Notes: generated by a model not told the origin, from the sequence alone. A stretch of DNA of 21,431 bases from JBJXHC01 sp046160825 (GCA_046160825.1 JBJXHC010000057.1:1-21431), one strand, 5' to 3'. Shown: positions 8,316 to 16,289, numbered from the stretch's first letter. Program-made: numbers and translations.

Positions 8316-9062
8316 ATGCTAAACACAGAAGAATTGAGAGAAACAGAAATCGTTGCGGCAAGAACCACGATCAGTGAGCCGCTTCATCCGGGGCACGACA
8401 CGCTTTTTGAGTATTCGACCACCCGGCCAACGGTCCCTGATGCACATTTCCGCATAAAGAGGATCGTGGATGTTATCACGGCCGGAGGAATTCTTGTATT
8501 GTTGTCGCCATTCATTCTGATAATAGCGGCATTGATCAAGATTGAATCGAGGGGCTCGATCCTCTTCAGCCAAAAACGATCTCTTGGTGGCGACGACCAT
8601 CCGTTTGATTTTTACAAATTCCGAAGTATGCACGTTGCAGCAGACGTGCAGAAAGATGGATTATTGGAGAACAACGAATCCGACGGGGCGTTATTCAAAA
8701 TGAAGAACGATCCTCGATTAACACGTGTAGGCAAATTCATACGGAAGTACAGCCTTGATGAGTTGCCACAGTTATTAAACGTCCTGAAGGGCGATATGAG
8801 TCTTGTCGGCCCACGACCCCTGCCGGTCGAGGACTACGAGAGAATAACGCGAGACCATCAATCGTACCAGTACTACCGCTTGCGTTCAAACGCTACGCCT
8901 GGGATGACCGGGCTCTGGCAGGTTTCAGGGAGAAGTAACCTTGGATTTCACGAGATGGTTATGCTTGATTTGGAGTACATAAAACACTGGTCGCTACTGA
9001 CCGATGTACGAATACTCATTCGAACAATCCCGGTTGTTCTTTTCGGGAGAGGTGCGTATTAG
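8316..9062 (+). CDS. Polyprenyl-phosphate sugar-1-phosphate transferase, short PglC-like form
   Basis: This 248-residue protein holds essentially only the catalytic sugar transferase domain. An N-terminal tail of about 45 residues leads into one hydrophobic segment (about 52-70). Then come F-Y-K-F-R-S-M, the catalytic Asp148-Glu149 pair in L-D-E-L-P-Q-L, S-L-V-G-P-R-P-L-P-V and P-G-M-T-G-L-W-Q. By eye more than half of the aligned positions are identical to the C-terminal half of the preceding gene, and both proteins end in L-F-G-[KR]-G-A-Y. This points to a local duplication with loss of, or without, the N-terminal membrane and CoA-binding-like domains. It could start a second glycan, use another sugar, or be a redundant paralogue. 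The ATG has only a weak upstream ribosome site. Confidence 0.88.
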   Translation: MLNTEELRETEIVAARTTISEPLHPGHDTLFEYSTTRPTVPDAHFRIKRIVDVITAGGILVLLSPFILIIAALIKIESRGSILFSQKRSLGGDDHPFDFYKFRSMHVAADVQKDGLLENNESDGALFKMKNDPRLTRVGKFIRKYSLDELPQLLNVLKGDMSLVGPRPLPVEDYERITRDHQSYQYYRLRSNATPGMTGLWQVSGRSNLGFHEMVMLDLEYIKHWSLLTDVRILIRTIPVVLFGRGAY

Positions 9063-9168
9063 TTTTTCTGATGTTATGGTTTCGTTCAGCGTTCGTTTTT
9101 CCCGTAACAGTAACATTACGCCATACTGAATTTCCAGTCCACCTCTTGGCTCCTCTCATCACCTTCCT

Positions 9169-9197
9169 TTGTTTCTCAAACAACTTTTTTGTATACT
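9169..9197 (+). promoter_or_regulatory. Candidate sigma70-like promoter for the ugd operon
   Basis: TTGTTT (9169-9174) and TATACT (9192-9197) are separated by 17 bases. The -10 box matches consensus at five of six positions. It lies in the 178-base gap before ugd and would give a leader of roughly 35 bases carrying the AGGAG ribosome site. Confidence 0.45.
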
Positions 9198-9229
9198 CTT
9201 ACCCATAAATTCAGTGCTTGCCACCAATT

Positions 9230-9234
9230 AGGAG
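9230..9234 (+). promoter_or_regulatory. Ribosome binding site fixing the TTG start of ugd
   Basis: AGGAG lies six bases before the TTG at 9241. The next codons give the M-K-L-S-V-I-G-T-G start typical of UDP-glucose dehydrogenases, so TTG is the true start. Confidence 0.75.
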
Positions 9235-9240
9235 AATAGT

Positions 9241-10554
9241 TTGAAACTCAGTGTCATAGGAACCGGCTACGTCGGACTTGTCGTCGGGACATGCTTTGCC
9301 GAATCAGGCAATGACGTTATTTGCGTTGACATCGATGAAAACAAGCTCAGAATGCTCACAAAGGGGGAAAGTCCAATCTATGAACCAGGGCTGACGGATC
9401 TCCTGAAAAAGAACATTGAAGAACAGCGCCTTACCTTCACATCAGACCTCGCACATGCCGTAACAAAGTCCCTGATTATTTTTCTTGCCTTGCCCACGCC
9501 GCAATCAGAAGATGGTTCGGCAGACCTGCAGCATGTTCTGAAAGCTGCCAAAGAAATCGGCAAACACATGAATGGCTACAAGGTTATTGTTAATAAGAGC
9601 ACAGTCCCGGTTGGCACGGCTGACAGAGTTCGTGAGATCATCGCAAAGGAAACCAAGCACGAATTTGACGTGGTCTCGAACCCGGAGTTTCTGAAAGAGG
9701 GAGCGGCGATCAACGACTTCATGAAACCGGATCGTATCGTAGTCGGAACCCGGAGTAGCAAAGCCCTTGCGTTAATGCAGGACTTGTACGGTCCGTTTAT
9801 CCGCACGGGAAACCCTTTCATTGTTATGGATGAACGAAGTTCGGAACTGACAAAATACGCATCGAATTCATTCCTCGCCGCAAAAGTATCGTTCATGAAC
9901 GAAATGGCCAACCTCTGCGAACGAGTGGGCGCCGATATCGATCAGGTACGAAAGGGAATGGGAACGGATCCACGAATAGGCACCCAATTCCTCTTTGCCG
10001 GCATCGGTTACGGCGGATCGTGTTTCCCAAAAGATGTGAGTGCCCTTCTGAATACGGCACAGAGCAATTCCTATGAATTCCAGATACTCAAGTCTGTTGA
10101 ACATGTGAACGCGCGCCAGAAGACGATTATCGTGGATAAGCTCAAGAAACATTTTGGGAACCAGCTTACGGGAAAGACATTCACAATTTGGGGACTGTCG
10201 TTCAAGCCGAATACGGATGACTTGCGCGAAGCGCCGTCCATGGTGATTATCGACGCTCTCACAAAGGCCGGCGCACATCTTCGCGTCCATGACCCCGTTG
10301 CCATGCATGAGGCGAAACGCAAGCTTGGTACAACCGTCGAATTTTTTGACAACAACTACGAAGCCTTGCGCGGAAGCGACGCATTGGTCGTTGTCACTGA
10401 ATGGAACGAGTTCAGGAGACCTGATTTTGAGAGAATGAGGGGGCTGATGAAATCGCCCGTGATTTTTGACGGACGCAACATCTACGAACCCGCCCGCCTG
10501 AAGGAATTCGGGTTCACGTACTATGGGATGGGGAGAAGCGGTGGGAACGACTAA
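9241..10554 (+). CDS. ugd: UDP-glucose 6-dehydrogenase
   Basis: This 437-residue cytoplasmic enzyme oxidises UDP-glucose to UDP-glucuronate with two NAD+. The N-terminal Rossmann domain opens with V-I-G-T-G-Y-V-G (about residues 5-12). The middle has S-T-V-P-V-G-T and S-N-P-E-F-L-K-E-G. The catalytic cysteine is Cys261 in G-Y-G-G-S-C-F-P-K-D. The C-terminal UDP-binding domain contains W-G-L-S-F-K-P-N-T-D-D-L-R. Length and motif order are normal for the family. The next gene starts inside its last codons and uses its product, so the pair should convert UDP-glucose to UDP-xylose for the polysaccharide genes around it. A sigma70-like promoter lies just upstream. Confidence 0.96.
   Translation: MKLSVIGTGYVGLVVGTCFAESGNDVICVDIDENKLRMLTKGESPIYEPGLTDLLKKNIEEQRLTFTSDLAHAVTKSLIIFLALPTPQSEDGSADLQHVLKAAKEIGKHMNGYKVIVNKSTVPVGTADRVREIIAKETKHEFDVVSNPEFLKEGAAINDFMKPDRIVVGTRSSKALALMQDLYGPFIRTGNPFIVMDERSSELTKYASNSFLAAKVSFMNEMANLCERVGADIDQVRKGMGTDPRIGTQFLFAGIGYGGSCFPKDVSALLNTAQSNSYEFQILKSVEHVNARQKTIIVDKLKKHFGNQLTGKTFTIWGLSFKPNTDDLREAPSMVIIDALTKAGAHLRVHDPVAMHEAKRKLGTTVEFFDNNYEALRGSDALVVVTEWNEFRRPDFERMRGLMKSPVIFDGRNIYEPARLKEFGFTYYGMGRSGGND
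10531..10535 (+). promoter_or_regulatory. Ribosome binding site favouring the GTG start of the UDP-glucuronate decarboxylase
   Basis: GGGAG inside the end of ugd lies five bases before GTG 10541. This favours GTG 10541 over the in-frame ATG at 10523, which has no such site. Confidence 0.6.
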
Positions 10555-11494
10555 CACGCCCCATGCTGTCGTGACGGGTGGAGCAGGGTTTCTCGGCTCT
10601 CATTTGTGCGATCGGATGCTTGCAGAGGGGTTCCGCGTCACGGCGATCGATAATTTGATTACAGGCGATACGAAGAACATCGCCCACCTGATCGGCAACC
10701 CTCAGTTCCATTTCGTTCATCATGATGTTACGGAATATATTTTCATTGACGGTCGTGTCGATTATATTCTGCACTTTGCTTCTCCCGCAAGCCCGATTGA
10801 CTATCTCAAAGTTCCCATCCAGACTCTCAAGGTTGGCTCGCTCGGTACGCACAAGGCTCTTGGACTTGCAAAAAACAAGGGAGCACGGTTTCTCCTTGCC
10901 TCCACCTCCGAAGTGTACGGCGATCCGCTCGTCCATCCGCAACCGGAAAGTTATTGGGGAAATGTGAACCCTGTCGGTTCGCGCGGCGTGTATGACGAAG
11001 CGAAGCGATTTGGCGAGGCCATTACCATGGCATATAATCGCTTTCATGCGGTTGATACCCGCATCGTGCGAATATTCAATACGTATGGCCCGCGCATGAG
11101 GCTGAATGACGGACGCGCAATTCCCGCGTTTATTTCCCAGGCTCTTGCCGGTGAAGATGTGACTGTCTTCGGAAACGGCACGCAGACACGGAGCGTTTGT
11201 TATGTAGACGATCTGATTGAAGGCATCTTTCGGTTATTGATTTCGAAGGAAATCGATCCTGTCAACATCGGCAATCCGGATGAACTGAACATGCTATCGC
11301 TTGCCGAGGAAATCATCGCGCTTACCGGAAGCAAGAGCAAGATTGTTTTCAAGCAGCTTCCGGAAGATGATCCCAAAATTCGTCAGCCGGATATCACACG
11401 GGCACGCGCCATTCTCAATTGGTCCCCAAGTGTCGGAAGAAATGAAGGGCTGAAGAAAACCATTGAGTACTTCACCTCCCAGTTGCAGGAGTAG
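10541..11494 (+). CDS. uxs: UDP-glucuronate decarboxylase (UDP-xylose synthase)
   Basis: This 317-residue NAD-dependent extended short-chain dehydrogenase is predicted to convert UDP-glucuronate to UDP-xylose. The nucleotide-binding loop T-G-G-A-G-F-L-G is at residues 12-19. S-T-S-E-V-Y-G-D-P (121-129) is followed by the UXS-type stretch Q-P-E-S-Y-W-G-N-V-N-P. The active-site Y-D-E-A-K-R gives Tyr151 and Lys155. The R-I-F-N-T-Y-G-P-R-M segment is also typical. It overlaps ugd by 14 bases, which implies translational coupling with the enzyme that makes its substrate. ATG 10523 is an alternative start adding six residues. A dTDP-glucose 4,6-dehydratase is the main alternative, but the Y-W-G-N-V-N-P region argues for UXS. 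Confidence 0.92.
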   Translation: MGTTNTPHAVVTGGAGFLGSHLCDRMLAEGFRVTAIDNLITGDTKNIAHLIGNPQFHFVHHDVTEYIFIDGRVDYILHFASPASPIDYLKVPIQTLKVGSLGTHKALGLAKNKGARFLLASTSEVYGDPLVHPQPESYWGNVNPVGSRGVYDEAKRFGEAITMAYNRFHAVDTRIVRIFNTYGPRMRLNDGRAIPAFISQALAGEDVTVFGNGTQTRSVCYVDDLIEGIFRLLISKEIDPVNIGNPDELNMLSLAEEIIALTGSKSKIVFKQLPEDDPKIRQPDITRARAILNWSPSVGRNEGLKKTIEYFTSQLQE

Positions 11495-11512
11495 AGGAGG
11501 CAACTTCGCCGG

Positions 11513-12421
11513 ATGAACTTGTACCTCCGAATTGGCGTGCCGACAATCCTTATGATGTTCTTGACGAACGCGGAAGGACGGTCACAAGATGACAGCGCAA
11601 GCGACACCGACTCCACCATGTACGAGCACGAGTGGGACGATTCCCTTCAGATTAATACTACCCGCCTCGCAATCGTGGGAGGGACCGTGGTTGTCGCCGC
11701 GACGGCCATTCATCTTTACCAGGCAAACGGATGGTGGAAGAATAGCCGACGCTCGTTTCACTTCCGCGAGGATCTCACCTATGCGCTTCACGTGGACAAG
11801 ATTGGTCACTTCTTCGGTGCGACGGGTGCAACCTTTGTCATGAGCAGGGCATTTCGCTGGGCGAATTATTCGGAAACCAATTCTCTGCTGCTCGGTGCCG
11901 GTGTGTCAACGCTATTCCAAACGTATATCGAAATCGAAGACGGATTCTCCACTTGGGGTTTTGACCGAGTGGACTTCGCCGCGAACGTCGCTGGTGCATG
12001 GTACCCTGTCGCTCAACACTTTGTCCCGACACTCCGCGAGTTCAATCTCAAAATAAGCTATCTCCCTTCCCGGAATATCAATCAGCCCGGCGCGTTTTCC
12101 GGACAAAAGCACATCCTGATGGATGACTACGAGGGCCAAACATTCTGGTTGAGTGTGAATGTGAATAACATCCTGCCGGGGAGTGTCGAGCCTTACTGGC
12201 CGGATTTCCTTGCGCTTGCTGTCGGCTATGGGGCTCGCGACATCCTTACACAAAATCCTTACAGGGTGTATTTCGTCAGTCTTGATTATGATATGAGCAA
12301 GATTATCCCGCAGACCAGTGATTTCCTGCGTACGCTTACCGGGGTACTCAACTTCATCAGGTTTCCGGCTCCCACAGTTCAAATATCTCCGAATGCGATT
12401 TGGTATGGACTGTACTTCTAA
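11513..12421 (+). CDS. DUF2279 (YfiM-like) family envelope protein
   Basis: This is a 302-residue protein with an N-terminal hydrophobic signal (about residues 5-22) and another hydrophobic segment (about 52-68). The DUF2279 core follows. It has D-K-I-G-H-F-F-G-A (Asp95, His99), then a hydrophobic helix and E-I-x-D-G-F-S-T-W-G-F-D-R-V-D-F-A-A-N (about 140-158), where the acidic residues and the asparagine are conserved in this family as I recall it. The function of the family is not known. The C-terminal 130 residues show alternating aromatic and polar positions, as in beta-rich envelope proteins. An AGAGGAGG stretch at 11493-11500 precedes the ATG by 12 bases, longer than usual. It lies 18 bases after the decarboxylase and overlaps the Wzi-like gene, so it probably belongs to the polysaccharide operon. 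Confidence 0.75.
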   Translation: MNLYLRIGVPTILMMFLTNAEGRSQDDSASDTDSTMYEHEWDDSLQINTTRLAIVGGTVVVAATAIHLYQANGWWKNSRRSFHFREDLTYALHVDKIGHFFGATGATFVMSRAFRWANYSETNSLLLGAGVSTLFQTYIEIEDGFSTWGFDRVDFAANVAGAWYPVAQHFVPTLREFNLKISYLPSRNINQPGAFSGQKHILMDDYEGQTFWLSVNVNNILPGSVEPYWPDFLALAVGYGARDILTQNPYRVYFVSLDYDMSKIIPQTSDFLRTLTGVLNFIRFPAPTVQISPNAIWYGLYF

Positions 12422-14147
12422 TTCTCCCGGCGTATATCGATTGTTTGTGATGTCCCTGGTGGGTGCGATAACCGCTTGGTGTTTTATCGTGCCTGCACAT
12501 GCGCAAGTCGAAACCGTACCAACGCATCATCCCGTGTATACGTTTCTAAAACGGATGGAGGTCAAGGGATTTATCGGGCGCTATCATGATGCAGTGCTTC
12601 CAATTTCACGGGAGCGGGTGGGAGAATATCTCTCTGATCTTCATAAGGAACGGGAAAACCTGACTGCATCCGAAAACGGATCTCTCGCTGACTTCCTCTC
12701 CGAATTTCAATACGACATTTCCGGATCAACAGAAGGTTACCATTCCCTGATCGAATCGGACCAGCAAACATTCGGTGGTGCAATTGCCGAAGAGATTTCC
12801 AACCGCGAGAAATTTCTCTATGTCTATCATGATTCATCCGTTTCGTTTTTTGCTAACGGACTCGTGACGCTTGATGCCCGATGGATTGATGGTGATGCAC
12901 TGGGCAAAGATCGTTCGGTGTTTTTTCAGTTTGGTGGAAGATTGCGCGGTACTGCATTCGACCGGGTTGGTTATTCTCTGCAAGCCACCAATGCTCAGTT
13001 CTGGGGAAGCCGCGCATTGCTCCAACGTGACCGGTTGATCAATCAGAGTTTCGCCTTGAGGACCCCCGACGCGAAGAACTTCGACTTCGCCGAAGGATAC
13101 GTCCGCTACGACGGGGACATTTTCTCCGTGCAGATTGGTCGGGAGAGATTGCTGTGGGGAAATGGATACGAACAGAAATTGACACTCTCTGAAAACGTTC
13201 GGGTATATGATTTCATCAGAGCCGATGCGCAATATAAATCCATCAAATACACATTTGTGCATGCATGGCTTCTTGGGAGAAAGTCTTTCATCGAGGTCAC
13301 GCACCCGGAAGACACTTCCTTTACATTCTACGAACCTGTTGTGGCGGATAAATATGTTGCCGCCCACCGGATAGAGTTTTCATTCCCAGGCCTGTTTGAT
13401 ATTGGCGCCCAGGAAATGGTGGTCTACAGCAACAGGGCTCCCGACCTTGCCTACTTGAATCCGCTCAACGTCATCGAATCTGCCCAACGCTCACGTGAGG
13501 AACGTGACAATGTGTTCTGGGGATTTGACATTCAGACACATTTCATCCGCGGGGTGGAATTCACAGGATCGGTGTTACTCGATGATATCCATTTCGGCAG
13601 AGCATTTGCCAATTCGTGGGTGAATCGCTACGCCGTGCAGGCCGGCGTAATGCTTGCCGATCCGCTCGGTATTGACAACACCAGCTTCATGATGGAGTAT
13701 ACACGCGTTGAGCCATTCGTGTTCTCCCACAACCGTTCACGGGATAATGATTTCGGCAGTCTCGGGCAGCCGCTCGGTCCATGGATCGGTCCGAATGCCG
13801 ACTCGTGGTTTTTTCGGGCCGACTATTTTCCCGAACGGAACCTTGCTTTCTCCGTCCGTGTTAGTCTCTCCAGACAAGGGGAGAACGTCTTTGATAGCAC
13901 TGGAACCCTCATCTACAATGCGGGCGGGAATATTCTTCTACCTCATCGTGATCAGGATCCTCTCACCAAGTCGTTTCTGAGCGGGACACTCATCAAGTCA
14001 CGACGTGTTGAATTCATCGGATTGTTCGAGTTGATCAATCAACTATGGCTGGAGGGGCGCTATGCTTACGAAGCAGAGGAGAATGCCACCCTGCCGTCAA
14101 CAACGAACAACCACAATATTAATTTCCAGGTGAGGATGGAGCTATAA
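12405..14147 (+). CDS. Wzi-like capsule assembly outer-membrane beta-barrel protein
   Basis: With ATG 12405 this is a 580-residue protein with a signal peptide ending at A-H-A-Q (about residue 34). After a helical stretch resembling the Wzi N-terminus (V-Y-T-F-L-K-R-M-E-V-K-G-F) comes a long beta-rich region. The most telling part is Q-I-G-R-E-R-L-L-W-G-N-G-Y (from about 243), then L-S-E-N-V-R-V-Y-D-F-I-R, which matches the Caps_assemb_Wzi family pattern. The protein ends N-I-N-F-Q-V-R-M-E-L, an outer-membrane strand-like terminus. Family members help bind or organise capsule at the outer membrane. The open frame extends upstream to 12318, but starts there would overlap the DUF2279 gene by 100 bases and bury the signal peptide. 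ATG 12405 overlaps it by only 17. Confidence 0.72.
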   Translation: MDCTSNSPGVYRLFVMSLVGAITAWCFIVPAHAQVETVPTHHPVYTFLKRMEVKGFIGRYHDAVLPISRERVGEYLSDLHKERENLTASENGSLADFLSEFQYDISGSTEGYHSLIESDQQTFGGAIAEEISNREKFLYVYHDSSVSFFANGLVTLDARWIDGDALGKDRSVFFQFGGRLRGTAFDRVGYSLQATNAQFWGSRALLQRDRLINQSFALRTPDAKNFDFAEGYVRYDGDIFSVQIGRERLLWGNGYEQKLTLSENVRVYDFIRADAQYKSIKYTFVHAWLLGRKSFIEVTHPEDTSFTFYEPVVADKYVAAHRIEFSFPGLFDIGAQEMVVYSNRAPDLAYLNPLNVIESAQRSREERDNVFWGFDIQTHFIRGVEFTGSVLLDDIHFGRAFANSWVNRYAVQAGVMLADPLGIDNTSFMMEYTRVEPFVFSHNRSRDNDFGSLGQPLGPWIGPNADSWFFRADYFPERNLAFSVRVSLSRQGENVFDSTGTLIYNAGGNILLPHRDQDPLTKSFLSGTLIKSRRVEFIGLFELINQLWLEGRYAYEAEENATLPSTTNNHNINFQVRMEL

Positions 14148-14237
14148 CCTGTTGATTATTACTTCAATCAGAATATCTTGTTCTACATTCGACGCACGAA
14201 CCTATTTCATCCACCCAACATCATATCGGAGTTCACC

Positions 14238-14711
14238 ATGTCATTGAAAATCGGAGACAAAGCCGCTGACTTTACATTGTTTGATACAGAGAAGAAGCAG
14301 CGTTCGCTGAAAGAGTTTCTCGGGAAGACGACCGTTATCGCGTTTTATCCGGGAGCATTTTCCGGTGTATGTACCAAGGAGATGTGTGCGCTCAGAGATT
14401 GGACTGCAATGCTTGGTTCGCTCAACGCGCAGGTTGTTGCCATCAGCATCGACTCACCGCTTGTGAACAAGGCGTTTGCCGAGCAGAACAAGTTGACCTT
14501 CCCCGTTCTCTGCGACTATACAAAAGAAGTCAGCAAGGTGTGGTGCGGACTCTATGATGGTTTTGCCGGGTTGCCTGGATTGGCTGCAGCAAAGCGTTCC
14601 GTGTTTATCCTCGACGCCAGCGGGGTAGTCAAGTATGTCTGGATATCGGAATCCAACCCGGGTGCCGAACCGCCGTATGAAGAGATCAAGACGGCGTTGG
14701 GTAGCTTCTAA
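14238..14711 (+). CDS. Peroxiredoxin, AhpE-like
   Basis: This 157-residue thiol peroxidase has a thioredoxin fold. The peroxidatic cysteine is Cys45 in Y-P-G-A-F-S-G-V-C-T, which fits the P-x3-[TS]-x2-C signature. A second cysteine at residue 50 (C-T-K-E-M-C) is spaced as in PrxQ, so a two-cysteine cycle is possible although the rest looks like the AhpE branch. It reduces hydrogen peroxide or organic peroxides in the cytoplasm. ATG 14238 is chosen because GGAG at 14228-14231 sits six bases upstream and the protein then starts M-S-L-K-I-G-D-K-A, the usual peroxiredoxin start. The frame stays open back to 14178 without support. A second peroxiredoxin gene follows 26 bases later. Confidence 0.9.
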   Translation: MSLKIGDKAADFTLFDTEKKQRSLKEFLGKTTVIAFYPGAFSGVCTKEMCALRDWTAMLGSLNAQVVAISIDSPLVNKAFAEQNKLTFPVLCDYTKEVSKVWCGLYDGFAGLPGLAAAKRSVFILDASGVVKYVWISESNPGAEPPYEEIKTALGSF

Positions 14712-14737
14712 GTTCTCGAGACGCAAGGAAGAACACT

Positions 14738-15196
14738 ATGGCTGAACTCAAGGTAGGGCAGAAAGCTCCGGCATTCAAGCTTCCCACGGGCGATGGCAAA
14801 ATCTTGTCGCTCGGTGATTTGAAGGGGAAGAGGGTCGTTCTGTATTTCTACCCGAAGGACGACACGTCCGGGTGTACGAAGGAAGCATGTTCATTCCAGG
14901 AGAACATGAGTGCGATCAAGAAGAAGGGTGCCATTGTTGTTGGCGTAAGTCCTGACAGCCCGAAATCGCATGAGAAATTTGCATCGAAGTATGATCTCTC
15001 ATTTCCACTCATCAGTGATGAGGAAAAAGAGTTGGCAACAACATATGGTGTGTGGAAAGAAAAAAGCATGTATGGGAGAAAGTACATGGGTGTCGAACGT
15101 ACGACGTTCATCATTGACGAACAGGGGAAGATCAGTCATATCTTTCCCAAAGTGAAAGTCGATGGCCACACAGAAGAGATATTGGAAAGTCTGTAG
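14738..15196 (+). CDS. bcp: Thioredoxin-dependent thiol peroxidase (Bcp/PrxQ)
   Basis: This is a 152-residue PrxQ-type peroxiredoxin. Y-F-Y-P-K-D-D-T-S-G-C-T-K-E-A-C holds the peroxidatic Cys46 and the resolving Cys51, the standard five-residue offset of this family. G-V-S-P-D-S-P-K-S-H and R-T-T-F-I-I-D are also family-typical. It reduces peroxides using thioredoxin in the cytoplasm. AAGGAAG at 14725-14731 gives a good ribosome site six bases before the ATG. It follows the AhpE-like gene closely and is probably co-transcribed, giving two related but distinct peroxidases together. Confidence 0.94.
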   Translation: MAELKVGQKAPAFKLPTGDGKILSLGDLKGKRVVLYFYPKDDTSGCTKEACSFQENMSAIKKKGAIVVGVSPDSPKSHEKFASKYDLSFPLISDEEKELATTYGVWKEKSMYGRKYMGVERTTFIIDEQGKISHIFPKVKVDGHTEEILESL

Positions 15197-15228
15197 TTTT
15201 TTGTATTTCATGATAACGGGAACAGTGA

Positions 15229-15636
15229 ATGGTCTATGTAACGCGACGGGCAAGCTTCAGTGCGTCACACCGGTTGTATAATCCGGCGTGGAGTGATGAG
15301 AAGAATGCGGCTACATTTGGCAAGTGCAACAATCCGAATGGACACGGCCATAACTATGAGATCGAGGTAACCGTTGCCGGAGCTCCACATACGGACACGG
15401 GTATGGTGATTGACCTGAAGAAGCTGTCTGATATTATCGAAGCTGAAGTGGTTGACCGTGTCGATCACAAGCACATGAATCTTGATGTCGATTTTCTTCG
15501 CGGAATCATACCAACAGCGGAAAACATGGCAATCGCCTTCTGGAAAATCCTGAAACCGAAGATTCATGAAGGACACCTTGTTTCCATCAAACTGTATGAA
15601 TCTGAAAACAATTTCGTTGAGTACAAAGGAGAATAG
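15229..15636 (+). CDS. 6-pyruvoyl-tetrahydropterin synthase, eukaryote-like (PTPS-II) type
   Basis: This 135-residue enzyme of the PTPS/QueD family should act on 7,8-dihydroneopterin triphosphate. Zinc ligands are His14 (F-S-A-S-H-R), His39 and His41 (H-G-H-N-Y). The catalytic Cys33 lies in G-K-C-N-N-P-N-G-H-G-H, with five residues between Cys and HGH as in mammalian PTPS; as I recall, E. coli QueD has three. Asp79-His80 and Glu124 complete the active site. Recalling the human enzyme (Cys42, His23/48/50, Asp88, His89, Glu133), every one of these is offset by exactly nine with no gap. Its stop codon abuts the folE start, so the two are translated together. Queuosine synthesis (QueD role) is the alternative, but no other que gene is seen here. 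Confidence 0.88.
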   Translation: MVYVTRRASFSASHRLYNPAWSDEKNAATFGKCNNPNGHGHNYEIEVTVAGAPHTDTGMVIDLKKLSDIIEAEVVDRVDHKHMNLDVDFLRGIIPTAENMAIAFWKILKPKIHEGHLVSIKLYESENNFVEYKGE

Positions 15637-16212
15637 ATGAACGAGGTGGGCCTGAAGAAAATCGAGGCGCTCGTAACGCAGATGCTGGAGTCCATGGGCG
15701 AAGATCCACACCGGGAAGGCTTGCTCCGAACGCCCCAGCGGGTGGCAAAGGCGTACGAATTTTTCACTTCCGGCTATTCCCAGAACGTGAAGGATGCTCT
15801 GAACGGCGCGGTGTTCAGTGAGAAATACAACGAGATGGTCATCGTGAAGGATATTGATTTCTACAGTCTCTGCGAACACCATATGTTGCCGTTTTTCGGG
15901 CGCGCACATATTGCATACATTCCAAACGGCAAGATCATCGGTCTGAGCAAACTCCCGCGCATTGTTGACATGTTCAGCCGGCGACTGCAGGTGCAGGAAC
16001 GCTTGACCCAACAAATTGCCGCAACGCTCTACGATGTCCTCAATCCCGATGGCGTCGGTGTGGTGGTGGAAGCGCGACATATGTGCATGATGATGCGCGG
16101 TGTGCAGAAACAAAACTCGCTTGCAACCACGAGCGCCATGCTCGGCGTGTTTCGGGATGATGTGAAGACACGGCAGGAATTTCTGTCCCTGATTGAGAAT
16201 AAGCTTGTGTGA
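15637..16212 (+). CDS. folE: GTP cyclohydrolase I
   Basis: This 191-residue enzyme converts GTP to 7,8-dihydroneopterin triphosphate, the substrate of the gene just upstream. Zinc ligands are Cys79 and His82 in S-L-C-E-H-H-M-L-P-F-F-G and Cys150 in R-H-M-C-M-M-M-R-G. R-T-P-Q-R-V-A-K-A near residue 31 and the G-L-S-K-L-P-R-I-V-D stretch near 102 are also standard. AAAGGAG at 15625-15631 lies five bases before the ATG, and the upstream stop directly touches the start. A strong intrinsic terminator follows 27 bases after the stop. The same product also feeds folate synthesis, so folE alone does not prove a biopterin pathway. Confidence 0.97.
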   Translation: MNEVGLKKIEALVTQMLESMGEDPHREGLLRTPQRVAKAYEFFTSGYSQNVKDALNGAVFSEKYNEMVIVKDIDFYSLCEHHMLPFFGRAHIAYIPNGKIIGLSKLPRIVDMFSRRLQVQERLTQQIAATLYDVLNPDGVGVVVEARHMCMMMRGVQKQNSLATTSAMLGVFRDDVKTRQEFLSLIENKLV

Positions 16213-16239
16213 TTTTATCGTTCCATTGAACGGTAGATG

Positions 16240-16270
16240 AAACCTCCCACGACGGGAGGTTTTGTTTTTT
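16240..16270 (+). terminator. Strong intrinsic terminator after folE
   Basis: AAACCTCCC (16240-16248) pairs perfectly with GGGAGGTTT (16254-16262) around a 5-base loop, followed by TGTTTTTT (16263-16270). This is a textbook rho-independent terminator on the plus strand. It ends only about 30 bases before the dehydrogenase start codon. Confidence 0.9.
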
Positions 16271-16289
16271 ATTATCCATGGCACAGTAT

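Noticed and set aside
8440..8462. Reverse-strand reading M-C-I-R-D-R, a string known from Nextera adapter contamination
   Set aside because: The underlying bases differ from the adapter sequence, and the plus strand here reads as a normal continuous sugar transferase.
9103..9120. Small hairpin CGTAA/TTACG in the gap before ugd
   Set aside because: It has five base pairs with an 8-base loop and no tail; expected by chance.
9868..10557. 229-codon minus-strand frame opposite ugd
   Set aside because: It is fully covered by the strongly supported ugd frame and has no family features.
12318..12404. Upstream extension of the Wzi-like protein
   Set aside because: It would overlap the DUF2279 gene by about 100 bases and place the signal peptide internally; the start at 12405 fits better.
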